Source: Calliopum simillimum (Eukaryota; Arthropoda; Insecta; Diptera; Lauxaniidae). From it: 64,000 bases of DNA. The translations under genes and the position numbers were made by a program. This document shows, piece after piece, positions 31,625 to 42,110 of the stretch; position 1 is the stretch's first letter; each line of letters starts with the position of its first letter. The DNA lies in contig OX638371.1 of assembly GCA_951812925.1 (NCBI GenBank), positions 42,878,101 to 42,942,100 on the forward strand. The letters are read 5' to 3'. The notes beneath the pieces are model-generated. The model made no database searches. It had not been told where the DNA came from and saw only the letters and a list, made by a program, of their open reading frames with translations.

Positions 31625-32141
31625 TGTACGGGTGAAGGGGTGAATTGACGAACACACTAAATTCAATAAGAAGAGTTTTATTTATAATAAATAAATATAA
31701 ATTGGTTTTGCGGGTAATTTCCAATTAAACAAATATTAAATATACTTTACAGTACAATGGGTTTATAAGTATGTGTTTTGTGTAAATTTGTCCAACGATG
31801 TATCGTCTTTTGTCCACCGTTGATCCGTTGTTCTGATGAATGTTCTATGTATGTTGAGTGCTGTCTTCTGTCCGGGATGTGTGATGTTACATTGATTGAG
31901 TTGTATTGAATGTTTTTAGACTGGTGGGATTTTGTGTTTCTATGTTTATTTCGAATTTACTTTAAAATTAACTGCGAGGGTCGCTGACTTGCAAATTTGA
32001 GTTTTTACAAAGAATGATGAATTTTCGCTTGTCATTTTTACTCGTTGTTTGTACAACGAGTAAACGACAGCAGCGCTGTGCGGCGGGTCACAAAGGCAGG
32101 CAGATATGCAGGATGCACACTGTTTACGTTGGACGTAAACA
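31625..32141 (-). repeat. 5' LTR of gag-protease element copy 2
   Basis: 517 bp, partner of 27990-28506; the outer flank is CAAAG. Confidence 0.93.
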
Positions 32142-32339
32142 CAAAGCTTTGGACAAAAACTGGGTGAACTCGGACAAGAGAGCGTAGCACCTCCCATATG
32201 AGCAAAATTTTAAATATACTGCAGTGTAGGGTATTTAATGTTTGGCCAAGCCAAATTTTACTTCCTTACTAGTTTCTATTGTTGCATTTTCGATTTTTAT
32301 TTTGGCCGAAAAATCGACTTTCCTTGACTTAACTCTTGC

Positions 32340-33520
32340 CACGATTTTTCCGACTCTTGCCTTTCCTTATCCATCGACCTTTACCAGGTGGTTCTCGGCC
32401 TACCATGTCCTCTACTGCCTTGCGGATTCCACTAAGTAGCCTGGCGACAGACTTCGCTGAGTAGTTTTCGGAGAGCATGACCAATCTATCTCCGCTTGCG
32501 TACCTTGATCTCGTTTGTTATGGGCTTCTGGTTGCATTTTTGGTGTAGTTCAGCGTTTGAGATAGTGCGAGGCCACCAATCCTTTAGTATGCGCATTAAG
32601 CATTTGTTGACGAATACTTGCAGCTTGTTCATTAATTGTTCGGTAACAAGCCACGTTTTTCACCCATTTAACAAAACTGTTCAATTAAACAAACGTGCCT
32701 TTCGCTATTGCTATTCTTAAGTTGATATCCTCTTTAGCTCCACCATCCATGGAGATAATGCTGCCTACTTAAATACGTGAAGCTGTCGACGTTTTAAATG
32801 TCATCAATGCCAGCTTTAAAAGTGTTGTCATATCTATTTGCGTTCAGCATCATGCTATTAGTCTTGGGTGCGTTGATTTTTATGCCAGGCATTTGCGATT
32901 CCAAGACGAGGTCTTCAATGCTTGCTATGCATATCTGAGTGTTTGGACGATAGAAGGCAAATGTCTTCAGCGTAGTCGAGATCCTCTAGATGTTCGGTTA
33001 AGTTCCATCGGATACCTCTTTTGACCTTATTAAGAGCATTTTCTATTAAATTGTGAAGAACGATAAGGAAGAGAGGTGGTGATAGCAAACAGCCCTGCCG
33101 GACGCCTGAATTAGTGGTGAATGTCGGTGACAACAGCGCGCTGTGTAACATACTTCATTTTGAGCCTTCATATACTTTCAATACCTCTTCGCTGCAATGA
33201 AACCCAAATGTTTTCTCGGGAGACACTGTCGAAGGCAGTGCTGTAGTCTTCGAAGACAATTTGAAGCGCAGCACGCCACTCGCATGATTGTTTGGCAATT
33301 ATTCTAAGGGTGTTAATTTGATCCACGCATGATCGGTTTCGCCGGAATACAGCTTGTTGCTTTCGGATGGCTGAATTAAAATGTTCGCTTATTCTGTGAA
33401 GAAGCACTTTTGTCAGCAGTTTAGTATGTATGGGACATGTTTTAAGCAGTTCAGTTGTTATTCGATCGAAGCCGACGGCAAAAATTCGATTACCTTTAAT
33501 GTCTCGAGTGTAGTGCAAAA
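32340..33520 (-). pseudogene. RTE-like LINE reverse transcriptase remnant
   Basis: Minus-strand pieces in several frames give, in order: RSCVDQINTLRII and DYSTAFDSVSRENIW (33168-33518); GVRQGCLLSPPLFL and LDYAEDICLLSSKHSDM (32915-33151, the catalytic YADD box changed to YAED); KINAPKTNSMMLNA and DSFTYL (about 32780-32890); then a C-terminal block with KCLMRIL, WWPRTISNAEL, IGHALRK and NPQGS..GRPRTTW (32350-32620). This order fits RTE-type endonuclease-RT LINEs of insects. Stops and frameshifts are frequent and no endonuclease is seen, so it is dead. Confidence 0.8.
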
Positions 33521-33922
33521 AAAAAAAAAAAAAAAATTTTTATGTGATTTTCGAAATAGTAGAATTTCTTGGAAATTTTCATTTTCATTTTTGCTAACTA
33601 GTGTTATTAAAGTTATTTTCTCTTTAATTAATATACGAATATAATTCTGTGGATAGTGCTTTTGTTTGATAATCTTTTCTCAGCTCTAATTTTACTCTGA
33701 AAAAGTAACCTTATACATACGTTAAAGGTAAGCTTCATCTAATCAACGAAGTTTGGTTGATCAGCAATTCTAAACAATTACGTTAAATTTAATTTTTAAC
33801 TGAACTTTTAGTCATTTATTTGCAATGATCGATTTTCATATAAATCTATTCAATGGAATAGCTATACCAAATATCAATAAATAACACTACCAATTCATTT
33901 GTTTCATTACCTGTCACGGCTC
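33521..33922. other. AT-rich spacer
   Basis: A poly-A run (33518-33535) follows the 5' side of the RTE remnant. Nothing else is recognised before the palindrome begins. Confidence 0.4.
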
Positions 33923-36030
33923 TGTCCTGAGAATTTAAATAACGATAACAACACCCCTCTGGGGTTATTTCATATTATGAAAGCCTATTAAATTTTGCAT
34001 ATTTTGGTGAATTTTTAAAAAAATCGTTAGAGCGCTTTTTGAAAAAAGCCAAAAAACCGTTAAAATTGAAATGAAAAAAAAGTTTTGAGTTGACACACTG
34101 AAATTAAATTTTTATCAATATTTTAATAAATAATGATTATAATGTGTATATATTATGAAAGCATATTAAATTCTAAAGAATATAAGATGAAGTAAAAAAA
34201 AATCGATGGACCGGTTTTCAAAAAACTGGCAAAAAACCGTTAAAATTTCAATGAAAATCAATATTTTTAGTCGACATATGAAAATTAGTTTTGCTGATTA
34301 TTATGACATATAATGAAAATTATAAATATACACAGATATTAAATATATATCATGTATGTTTTCTATAGAATAAAATGTTTACGTTCCTTAACAAAAAAAA
34401 CAGAAAAAAATGATTACAAAAATTATTTAGTTAAAAAAATATCGTTAAAATTGGAGTTAGCCCGACAAAATTCGGATTTTGCTGCAAAATAGTTCGAAGT
34501 GAAATTTTGTCACCAGAATACTCTTTATTTATGCATGAGAGATAAAGTGTGAAAAAATCATAGTGAAATCTTCTACGCATAAAAAGTTATTCAAGATCAA
34601 AGGTCGAAAAAATCAGTTTTTTGCAAATATCACACTAACGGTTACTTTTTCAGAAAAATAGGCTTAAACAATTTTGTAGTCCTTAAAATTTTCTATAGAA
34701 AAGACCTCAGAGTGGTTTTCGTACAACTTACAGTTTAGGAGATATTCTTATTAAAAAAGTGTCAAAGCTTGGTAATGCATACATGCGGTATATAAGTGTG
34801 CATAGGCTCATGTTGATTTTTAATGTGCCATAACTTATGAACGATGAGTTGCACGAAAAAAACAAAACCATCAGGTTATAGGGAATTGTATGCTCTATAA
34901 ATGATAAGCAATGTATGTACACATACAATTTACCGTTTAGGAGTTATTCAATGAAAACCATAAAAATTAAGGAAAACGTTAAAAAACTCTGTTTTTATTG
35001 AATTACTCCCAAGCGGTAAATTGTATGTGTACATATATTGCTTATCATTTATAGAGCATACAATTCCCTATAACCTGATGGTTTTGTTTTTTTCGTGCAA
35101 CTCATCGTTCATAAGTTATGGCACATTAAAAATCAACATGAGCCTATGCACACTTATATACCGCATGTATGCATTACCAAGCTTTGACACTTTTTTAATA
35201 AGAATATCTCCTAAACTGTAAGTTGTACGAAAACCACTCTGAGGTCTTTTCTATAGAAAATTTTAAGGACTACAAAATTGTTTAAGCCTATTTTTCTGAA
35301 AAAGTAACCGTTAGTGTGATATTTGCAAAAAACTGATTTTTTCGACCTTTGATCTTGAATAACTTTTTATGCGTAGAAGATTTCACTATGATTTTTTCAC
35401 ACTTTATCTCTCATGCATAAATAAAGAGTATTCTGGTGACAAAATTTCACTTCGAACTATTTTGCAGCAAAATCCGAATTTTGTCGGGCTAACTCCAATT
35501 TTAACGATATTTTTTTAACTAAATAATTTTTGTAATCATTTTTTTCTGTGTTTTTTTTGTTAAGGAACGTAAACATTTTATTCTATAGAAAACATACATG
35601 ATATATATTTAATATCTGTGTATATTTATAATTTTCATTATATGTCACAATAATTAGCAAAACTAATTTTCATATGTCGACTAAAAATATTGATTTTCAT
35701 TGAAATTTTAACGGTTTTTTGCCAGTTTTTTGAAAACCGGTCCATCGATTTTTTTTTACTTCGTCTTATATTCTTTAGAATTTAATATGCTTTCATAATA
35801 TATACACATTATAATCATTATTTATTAAAATATTGATAAAAATTTAATTTCAGTGTGTTAACTCAAAACTTTTTTTTCATTTCAATTTTAACGGTTTTTT
35901 GGCTTTTTTTCAAAAAGCGCTCTAACTATTTTTTTTAAAAATTCACCAAAATATGCAGAATTTAATAGGCTTTCATAATATGAAATAATCCCAGAGGGGT
36001 GTTGTTATCGTTATTTAAATTCTCAGGACA
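33923..36030. repeat. Near-perfect 2.1-kb palindrome (arms ~1030 bp)
   Basis: 33923-33940 (TGTCCTGAGAATTTAAAT) is the exact reverse complement of 36013-36030, and the pairing runs inward almost without gap to about 34955/34998 with a loop of about 40 bp. Scattered single mismatches only are seen (for example TTATGACATA at 34305 against its partner near 35645). As a consequence both strands show an identical 66-codon open frame (34728-34928 minus, 35021-35221 plus), which is an artefact of symmetry, not a gene. A transcript would form a very long hairpin. Confidence 0.9.
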
Positions 36031-36284
36031 GCGCCGTGCTGTGACTTAAAAAAAAAAATATGTAAAAGAAAAGTTTTTAAAGGAATTAAAAATCATTTGA
36101 ACTTTGAAAATTAAGCAAAAAACAGAAAAATTTTGATTTGATTCGAAAAATAAGAAAAATTTGAATTGGGATTCTTGAAATTGATTCTGCAAAGATTTTG
36201 ATGCCATTACAAAAACTGCAAAGACCTTTCTTTATGATGCAAGAATAATAATTATCCCAAATATTCGAAACGGACAGAAAGAAA

Positions 36285-36500
36285 ATTAATAGCCTTATCA
36301 TGTATGACGAACGAATAAAGTGACTGATTTTCACTCATTAATATCAACTTATTAAAACTTTTTATTTAGAACCTAAGCGTTCATTTTAGTTCAAAGAATT
36401 AGGTTTGTAAGCATAAACTTCAAATCATCTGTTAACTTGGAGGATATAAGCATTTGAAAATCAGTAAAACGATTCGTTCGTCATACACGATAAGGCTATA
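36285..36500. repeat. Small foldback
   Basis: ATAGCCTTATCATGTATGAC with the following GAACGAAT (36288-36318) mirrors 36465-36499 (GTTCGTCATACACGATAAGG). Arms are about 45 bp. Non-coding. Confidence 0.6.
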
Positions 36501-37213
36501 ATTCTCTTGTTGTATATTCTTTCAACACATTAAAACAACAAATAGAAATAAGAAACTCTCGCAACCAGAAAATGGATTGTCAATCAAAGCCAGTATCAAA
36601 AGAAAAACTGGAGGAACACGATTGAAGCGCAACACCTCACGATTTTCTACTTTAGTGGTTGGGTTTAACCAGATTGGCATATCATTTCGTAGTGAAATAT
36701 TTGAAATTGTTATAGTTTAAATTATTTTATAGTTTATGTAATTTTTATCTCGTTTTAATTTAATTTAACTATTTTCTTAAATGAGGGGATTAGGAGCAAA
36801 GGGGTACAAGTAACAAATTTCGAAAAATAGAGTTAAGTATGCGACTAGGTAGAGAGAGCATTACTCTATTTAGCACCATTAATGTAAGCCAGTTCACAAA
36901 ATTATAATTTTTCTTAAAATCAAAATTTAAAAAAAAAATTTTTAATAAATAAGATGAAAAGTTAGTGCAGCAATACCACAATTTTAAAAATCGTTGAAAA
37001 ATTTTCTGTTGAAGGTATTTTTTAAAAATTTTGTAGACGTCCGCTTTTAACAAATTCACTGCCATGGCTATTGATATTAATAGCCAGTACAGTTTCATTC
37101 AGGCTTGTGGCTATTGAAATCAATAGCCATATCATATAAAAAACACTTTGCTGGCACCTGGGGAAACTATACAGAAAATGGTCTGGCAGTGAATGTGTTA
37201 AAAGTAATTAGTA

Positions 37214-38264
37214 AGGCTTGCGCACGATGAAATTAGTGCAAGAATTAACTCAAATAACTTTTAAACCAATTGACGTTAAAACAAGAAATATACGTTATTT
37301 TAGCAGAAATCTTATTCATGTTTACTTTTATTACAAATATATTAAACATTGGTTTTTTATGAATAAATTGATTTTTTCTGAAACACCTCCCATTAAACCA
37401 TTTTCTTGAAAAATGTTTGGTGTTTTCAGCAACCTGTTTTGTGTTCTTCATAATGCTTTTTACCAGAGCCCAATATCTTTCGATGGGTCCGAGCTCCGGG
37501 CAGTTTGGAGGATTTGCATATCTAGGTACAACTTTTACATTGTTCATTTCTTACCATTCAACTGCAGATTTGCTGTAATGACATGAAGCCAAATCTGCCA
37601 AAAAAAAAGTTGAGACCTCATGCTGTCTAATAAATGGTAAAGGACGTTTTTGCAAGCACTCCTGGATGTATATTTCGGTGGCAATCGTCAGTCGACAGTC
37701 AAATTTTTTAATGATTTCTCGGTAAAGTATTTTGCCTCAACGTTCTTTTTGGAATTTCTGTCCGGAACTTTCTGGACTTTAAATGACTTAAGCCCTTCCT
37801 CCTTTTTAACTTTACTGACAAAGTCCTCAGAGCATCAGACTTTCTCAGCTACTTTTCTTCCCGATATATTGAGAATTTTCTTAAGAAGTCCTATCACCTT
37901 ATGGCAGCATTAGGATTATCAAAACCTTTCTTTTTTCCACTTCCTTGCTTTCTACTAACGGTCAGACGTTCCTTATATGTTTTAATAACACGCGGAACGG
38001 TATTTCGCGAAACCTTATCTTACCTTATCTTTCTAGCAATTGCTTTGAAAGTCCAATTTGGATTTTCGTTAAATATTTATTTTACAAATTTTTTCACGCG
38101 CTTCCATTTCGCAGTTCATAATGAAGCCATAAATTAACGAATGAGTGAAAAAAGTAGCATGAAGATTTGTACATATTTATCAAAGACAACTTGATTAAAA
38201 TTTTTTTCAATTTGAACAATTAACAAGTAATAATGTGTGCACTAGTTTCATCGTGCGCAAGCCT
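37214..38264 (-). mobile_element. Tc1/mariner-superfamily element, D37E type, with TIRs and TA duplication
   Basis: 1051 bp. Left end AGGCTTGCGCACGATGAAAT and right end are 27-bp inverted repeats with one mismatch (AAATTAGTGCA against AAACTAGTGCA). TA lies on both sides (37212-37213 and 38265-38266). The length fits a mariner-type element with a single transposase gene on the minus strand. The gene is broken (see next entry), so it needs an outside transposase. Confidence 0.88.
37390..38130 (-). pseudogene. Degenerate Tc1/mariner transposase (DD37E-like)
   Basis: The N-terminal DNA-binding part is scrambled by stops and frameshifts. The C-terminal catalytic part is readable: ADLASCHYSKSAVEW, then NPPNCPELGPIERYWALVK. 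The codon for Asp in ADLASCHY is 37593-37595 and that for Glu in PIERYW is 37479-37481, same frame, 37 residues apart, with one TAA stop between. This spacing matches the ITmD37E/TRT-like group described in mosquitoes and other insects. First catalytic Asp not located. Confidence 0.75.
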
Positions 38265-38739
38265 TATTTTACTGAAAGCCTACCGCACTTGTACCCCTTT
38301 GCTTCAAAATATTTCAGAATATTGAATAAAATATTTTGGTTTAAAAAGAAAAAAATACGAGTGCGTTAGGCTTTCAGTAAAATACTAATAACTTTTAAAA
38401 GCGGACATCTAGAAAATTTTTTAAAAATACCTTCAACAGAGAATTTTTCAACGATTCTTTAAATTGTGGTACTTAATTTTTTCTTTTGCTCCGCTATTTG
38501 CTACGCGGTGCTAACTTTACTTAAGTTTTACTACAAAAAAAAAAAAAAAATGTTGAGTAAAATGGTGTGGGCATTCACTGGAATAGTAATAACTTTCAAG
38601 CGGAGACTCAGAAAAATTTTGAAAAATACATAAGATGGAGCATACTTCAAAGGTTATTTAACTCCCAGTTTTTTATTTTTAAACTCTCTCTAGAATTAAT
38701 TAAGCAACGTTAACTTTATTTTACTCAAAATTAATTTTT

Positions 38740-39358
38740 TGACACTTGACAGCCTTCGAACAGAGCTCTCTTCGTTGCAGTCATAACTACTTTGCAAAGG
38801 ATCAAACGTAAGTTCCTTTTTTTATAATAGCTTAATAATATGTAACTAGAAGGAGCATAAGGCCAGCTTAATAAAATAATAAGTAATACAATATTTAAAC
38901 TTTCAATAAAAACAGGAAATTTTGTACTTTGGATTTTAATTATTAAATTTTGTTATTTCTCTCCATTAAATTTTTTTTTAATTCGAACATCATGAACTAA
39001 ATAAGAAATTTGTGTTGTTCAAGCTAGTAGCTTTAATTAAATTTACTTTCCTTTAAACCAAAAATATTTTAAAAAATTTTATTTATTGAAGTTTTAAAAA
39101 TACTTTTAATTTTTTGAAATCAATTTGATTTTCAAAAGGTAAAGAAATTGTGTTTTTCCTGAAATAAAATATTACTTATGAATTAAATAAAAATATTAAT
39201 TTTATTTGTATTAATTAAGACTTAGTTATAAGTCCTTCACTAAAGTAAATAATAAAATGAAAAACATAAATGTCAAATCTGAAATTTTATTGCTAACCGA
39301 CATAAACTTTAGACCCATAAGCGAGCCGGCTTAATGAAATAAATTTTGTCGTGTTACA
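38740..39358 (+). repeat. LTR with adjacent primer-binding site (copy 1)
   Basis: Starts about TGACACTTGACAG and ends TGTTACA; followed two bases later by TGGCGCCCAACAG. Most of it (from CCTTCGAACAGAGCTC) recurs at 58198-58585. It is an LTR in plus orientation whose internal region beyond ~39.5 kb is not recognisable as coding. The exact 5' end is uncertain because copy 2 starts 14 bp later. Confidence 0.65.
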
Positions 39359-39360
39359 AT

Positions 39361-39373
39361 TGGCGCCCAACAG
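39361..39373 (+). promoter_or_regulatory. Primer-binding site TGGCGCCCAACAG
   Basis: Directly downstream of the LTR end. TGGCGCCC is the classic complement of a tRNA-Lys-type 3' end; the match to the full 18-nt form is partial. Confidence 0.6.
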
Positions 39374-39589
39374 AAACTTGAAAATACAAGATCTTTATTG
39401 ATCAAGTGTTTTTTTTTTGGTTTTGCTCATTTTACCTTTATTATGGCAGCAATTTTATGTTTCGGTAAACGTTAGAAAATTTTTACCTCGATTATTGGAA
39501 TAGAGAAAAGAACGAATTGTGATAACATATTTTAGTTTTTACCCGAAGCCTATTAATCTTTTAAAATATACATTCATATTATTGTTTAA

Positions 39590-40296
39590 GGGGACATTCG
39601 CTTTTGTAATTGAAAAGAAAAACACTTTTTAAAAATTTTATTATGAAAAAACTATTATATTTATTGACAAAATTTCTTTTGGACATTGTTAAACACTGTT
39701 TAAGAAATATGAAAACAATTTTTTTTTTATTTTTAGTTTCCCGTAGCTGCTGTAGAGGGCGCCATCCAAAAGTTACTTTTTAAACGGTAGGAAACATTTT
39801 AGACCTTCTGTAACAGATTTTTGAAAAATTCAAAATGAATTTTATTCTTGAGACCCAAAACTATACAATAAGCCTTTAAAAATCATACTTTTTTATATTT
39901 TGAAGTTTTTGTATGAATATTTATGAAAAATGCGAAAAAATTGAGGGACTTAACCTCAAAAAATGCCCCGTAAAAAAAGGGGGCGTATTTTTTAAAACTT
40001 TCAGAGGTTTATTGTTTAATATTTTTTATGAGTAATCGAATGCTTCTTGGCTTTTTAAAATCCGTCGAGTAGATTCGGAGAAAAATTTCCTACCAGTTTG
40101 AAAAGTAACTTATGGATGACGCCCTCTATAGCAGCCAAGGGAAACTAAAAATAAAAAAAATAAAATTTTTTTCATATTTTTTGGACAATACCTAACAATG
40201 TTCAAAAGAAATTTTGTCAATAAAAATAATAATTTTTTCATAATAAAATTTTTAAAAAGTGTTTTTTTGTTTTCAATTACAAAAGCGAATGTCCCC
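39590..40296. mobile_element. 707-bp palindromic MITE with TTAA duplication, copy 1
   Basis: Ends GGGGACATTCGCTTTTGTAA and its reverse complement, flanked by TTAA at 39586-39589 and 40297-40300. The inverted arms run about 215 bp inward (CTGCTGTAGAGGGCGCCATC near 39745 against GATGACGCCCTCTATAGCAG near 40115), with a unique middle of about 270 bp. A near-identical second copy is at 59952-60657. TTAA targets are typical of piggyBac and Kolobok transposases. Non-coding. Confidence 0.85.
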
Positions 40297-41182
40297 TTAA
40301 AGTGGTTCGCGACGGTCAAATATTAATTATGCTGACTATTCAATTGCCTACAGTACTCTAACATTAGCAGTCCCAAAAATTGAGCATCGGGACTGAATCG
40401 GTTGCTGTTAATGTTTGAAGAGTATTTTTACAAGATTTTTGTTTACTTGTTTTTTTGAAATACATATAATCATATTTTGAAATTTGATATTTATTGATAT
40501 TTTTATTTGTACAAGTAAGACTCAAAGTCTCTTAAAGTACATTAATTGTATGAATTATTACAAAAAATTATAATTAATGAAAGATTGAATTATGGTGATT
40601 AAAACTATTGCAATAAGACGAAAGAAAACTTAAGTGGAGAAAAGAGTAGTTTGAGATAGATTAAGAACAAAGAAGCCAGTTTAAAGCATTTCGGACGACT
40701 TTCGGATTTATTCACATTTGGTAATAAGTTCCATAGGTTAACGACACTAACAAAGAACATTCTAGAGGTCACACGAAAGTCGAAATCAGTTACTATAAGA
40801 TTTTAGGTGTGAAACGTAGTTTTTCATATAAGTAATTCGGGCATAGTTTATTAATTAGCCTATGTAAGAATATAAGATTGCGTACATGGAGAACATTTGT
40901 GAGACTACTATTAAGAATTTTGTACGCGTATTCCGAAATATGATCATATCATCTCTTGGAGAAAATATATCTAGCTGAGTTGTTTAGTTCCAACTGTAAC
41001 TTTTGCTTTGATGCACTATCAGGGTAGCCAAAAACCAGTTCACTATATGAAATAAGTGGTATTACTTATTAAAGTTCACACTAGCTTCATTTTGGTATGT
41101 TGTAAAATGAATGCAGCAGTGCACCAGAGCTGTCTTAAAATATTATATATTTTACTGGTAGTAAGGTTGGTATGGTCTACAC

Positions 41183-41557
41183 CAAGGGTGTCACTGAGCC
41201 AAGCGCAGTCAGCGCAAAATTTTTCTTTTACAACAACTTCAAATTCCTCGAACTACAACAATTACAAAACCTATTTTTTGGTGGCTCGTTTGCAACAACA
41301 ACAATATTTCTATAATTTATTAAATTTCTGAGAACTACAACACATACGAAAAATGTTTGTTGTTTTTTTTTATGCGAAACAACAAAAACAATTTTTCATA
41401 AATATTTTAATTCCGCGAACTTTGACGAACTCAAAAAAAACAACAAAAATTTTTCGTGTGTGTTGTAGTTCTCAGAAATTTAAAAAATTATTGAAATATT
41501 CTTGTTTTTGTAGACGAGCCAAAATTGGCTCACTTTTGTTCTACGCTGACACCCTTG
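41183..41557. mobile_element. 375-bp hAT-type MITE with 8-bp target duplication
   Basis: Perfect 11-bp inverted ends CAAGGGTGTCA/TGACACCCTTG, flanked by GTCTACAC at 41175-41182 and 41558-41565. The 8-bp duplication is the hallmark of hAT transposition. The inside is A/T-rich with CAACAACAA stretches. A related right end lies near 61330-61364. Confidence 0.88.
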
Positions 41558-41566
41558 GTCTACACA

Positions 41567-42110
41567 AGTTAGGTTAGGTTAGGTTTAAGTGGCGGCAAAT
41601 TAGCCACACATAGACCAAAAAGGTCCGTAGTGATACCACATCATCCCGGACGTTGAGTCGCGTAGATGTAATTAATTAGATGTAATAATGGGGTTTCAGC
41701 CCTCTTCAGGCTTGAGCGTGAAGGCTTTAGAAGCCATTGCGAAGTTTTTAATTGGTTTTAGACCAGTATATGAAAGTTCTTCAAGATTGTTAAAAAACAT
41801 TTGTCCAAGGGTTTTAAATCTGGTTCTGCAAAGCGCTGGACAAAAACACAGTAGATGTTCCAAATTCTCCTCTTCGTCTTCATTACACCACCGACACCTA
41901 CTATCCGCTAGAATGCCCATTCTATGAGCGTGATAACCAATAAGACAGTGTCCAGTGATGGCTCCCACAACAGTTCTACATGTTTTACGAGATAAAGAAA
42001 GAAGGTAGTCGGTTTTATCTTTACAGAAAGTTGGGCAAAAATTTTTGGTTATTTTGCTAGTATTTGGGTTGATCCATTTTAGGCTAGCCTCACAGTAAAG
42101 CGATTTCTGA
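41567..42110 (-). pseudogene. 5'-truncated RNase-H LINE 3' end with (TAACC)n tail
   Basis: Within the frame 41696-42226 the first ~40 codons are CR1 (STTVVSLGFKLYSNLTCNHN), then the sequence switches to the C-terminus of an I/LOA-like LINE: LLSLSRKTCRTVVGAITGHC, then the knuckle CRWC...HLLCFC. Its 3' UTR includes GGTATCACTACGGACC and ends on the minus strand in CCTAACCTAACCTAA repeats (41568-41585), a usual tail for these LINEs. Thus it inserted into the older CR1 copy; the shared open frame is accidental. The junction is near 42090-42115. Confidence 0.7.

Larger units (their letters stand above)
27990..32141 (-). mobile_element. Non-autonomous BEL/Pao-like LTR element, gag-protease only (copy 2)
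   Basis: 4152 bp, minus orientation, with the 5-bp duplication CAAAG (27985-27989 and 32142-32146). The 517-bp LTRs (27990-28506 and 31625-32141) show one difference by eye (AATGAATA against AATAAATA). It has the same layout as copy 1: ~1-kb leader, one 633-codon gag-protease frame, short 3' region with the same hairpin, and no RT or integrase. It is clearly diverged from copy 1, so the truncated design is old, although this insertion is recent. Confidence 0.93.
27197..32272. mobile_element. TIR element with 142-bp tandem repeats, copy 2 (split by an LTR element)
   Basis: Starts TATACCCTACACCC and ends ...GTGTAGGGTATTTAATG...TTACTAG, like copy 1 at 9053-9968. The CGTGGC word lies at 27621, 27763 and 27905 (period 142 bp); a fourth, shortened monomer continues after the inserted LTR element at 32147-32200. 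Only 27197-27989 and 32147-32272 belong to this element. Confidence 0.7.
36780..38475. repeat. Foldback whose loop contains the Tc1/mariner element
   Basis: GCAAAGGGGTACAAG near 36797 mirrors CTTGTACCCCTTTGC near 38290. 36985-37050 (around GTTGAAGGTATTTTTTAAAA) mirrors 38393-38465. The arms are interrupted and imperfect. The D37E element at 37214-38264 lies between them. Confidence 0.55.

Noticed and set aside
34728..35221. Identical 66-codon open frames on opposite strands
   Set aside because: They are forced by the palindrome at 33923-36030 and have no protein features.
41056..41577. Open frames in the hAT MITE as small proteins
   Set aside because: The frames run across the MITE boundary and consist of low-complexity A/T-rich text.
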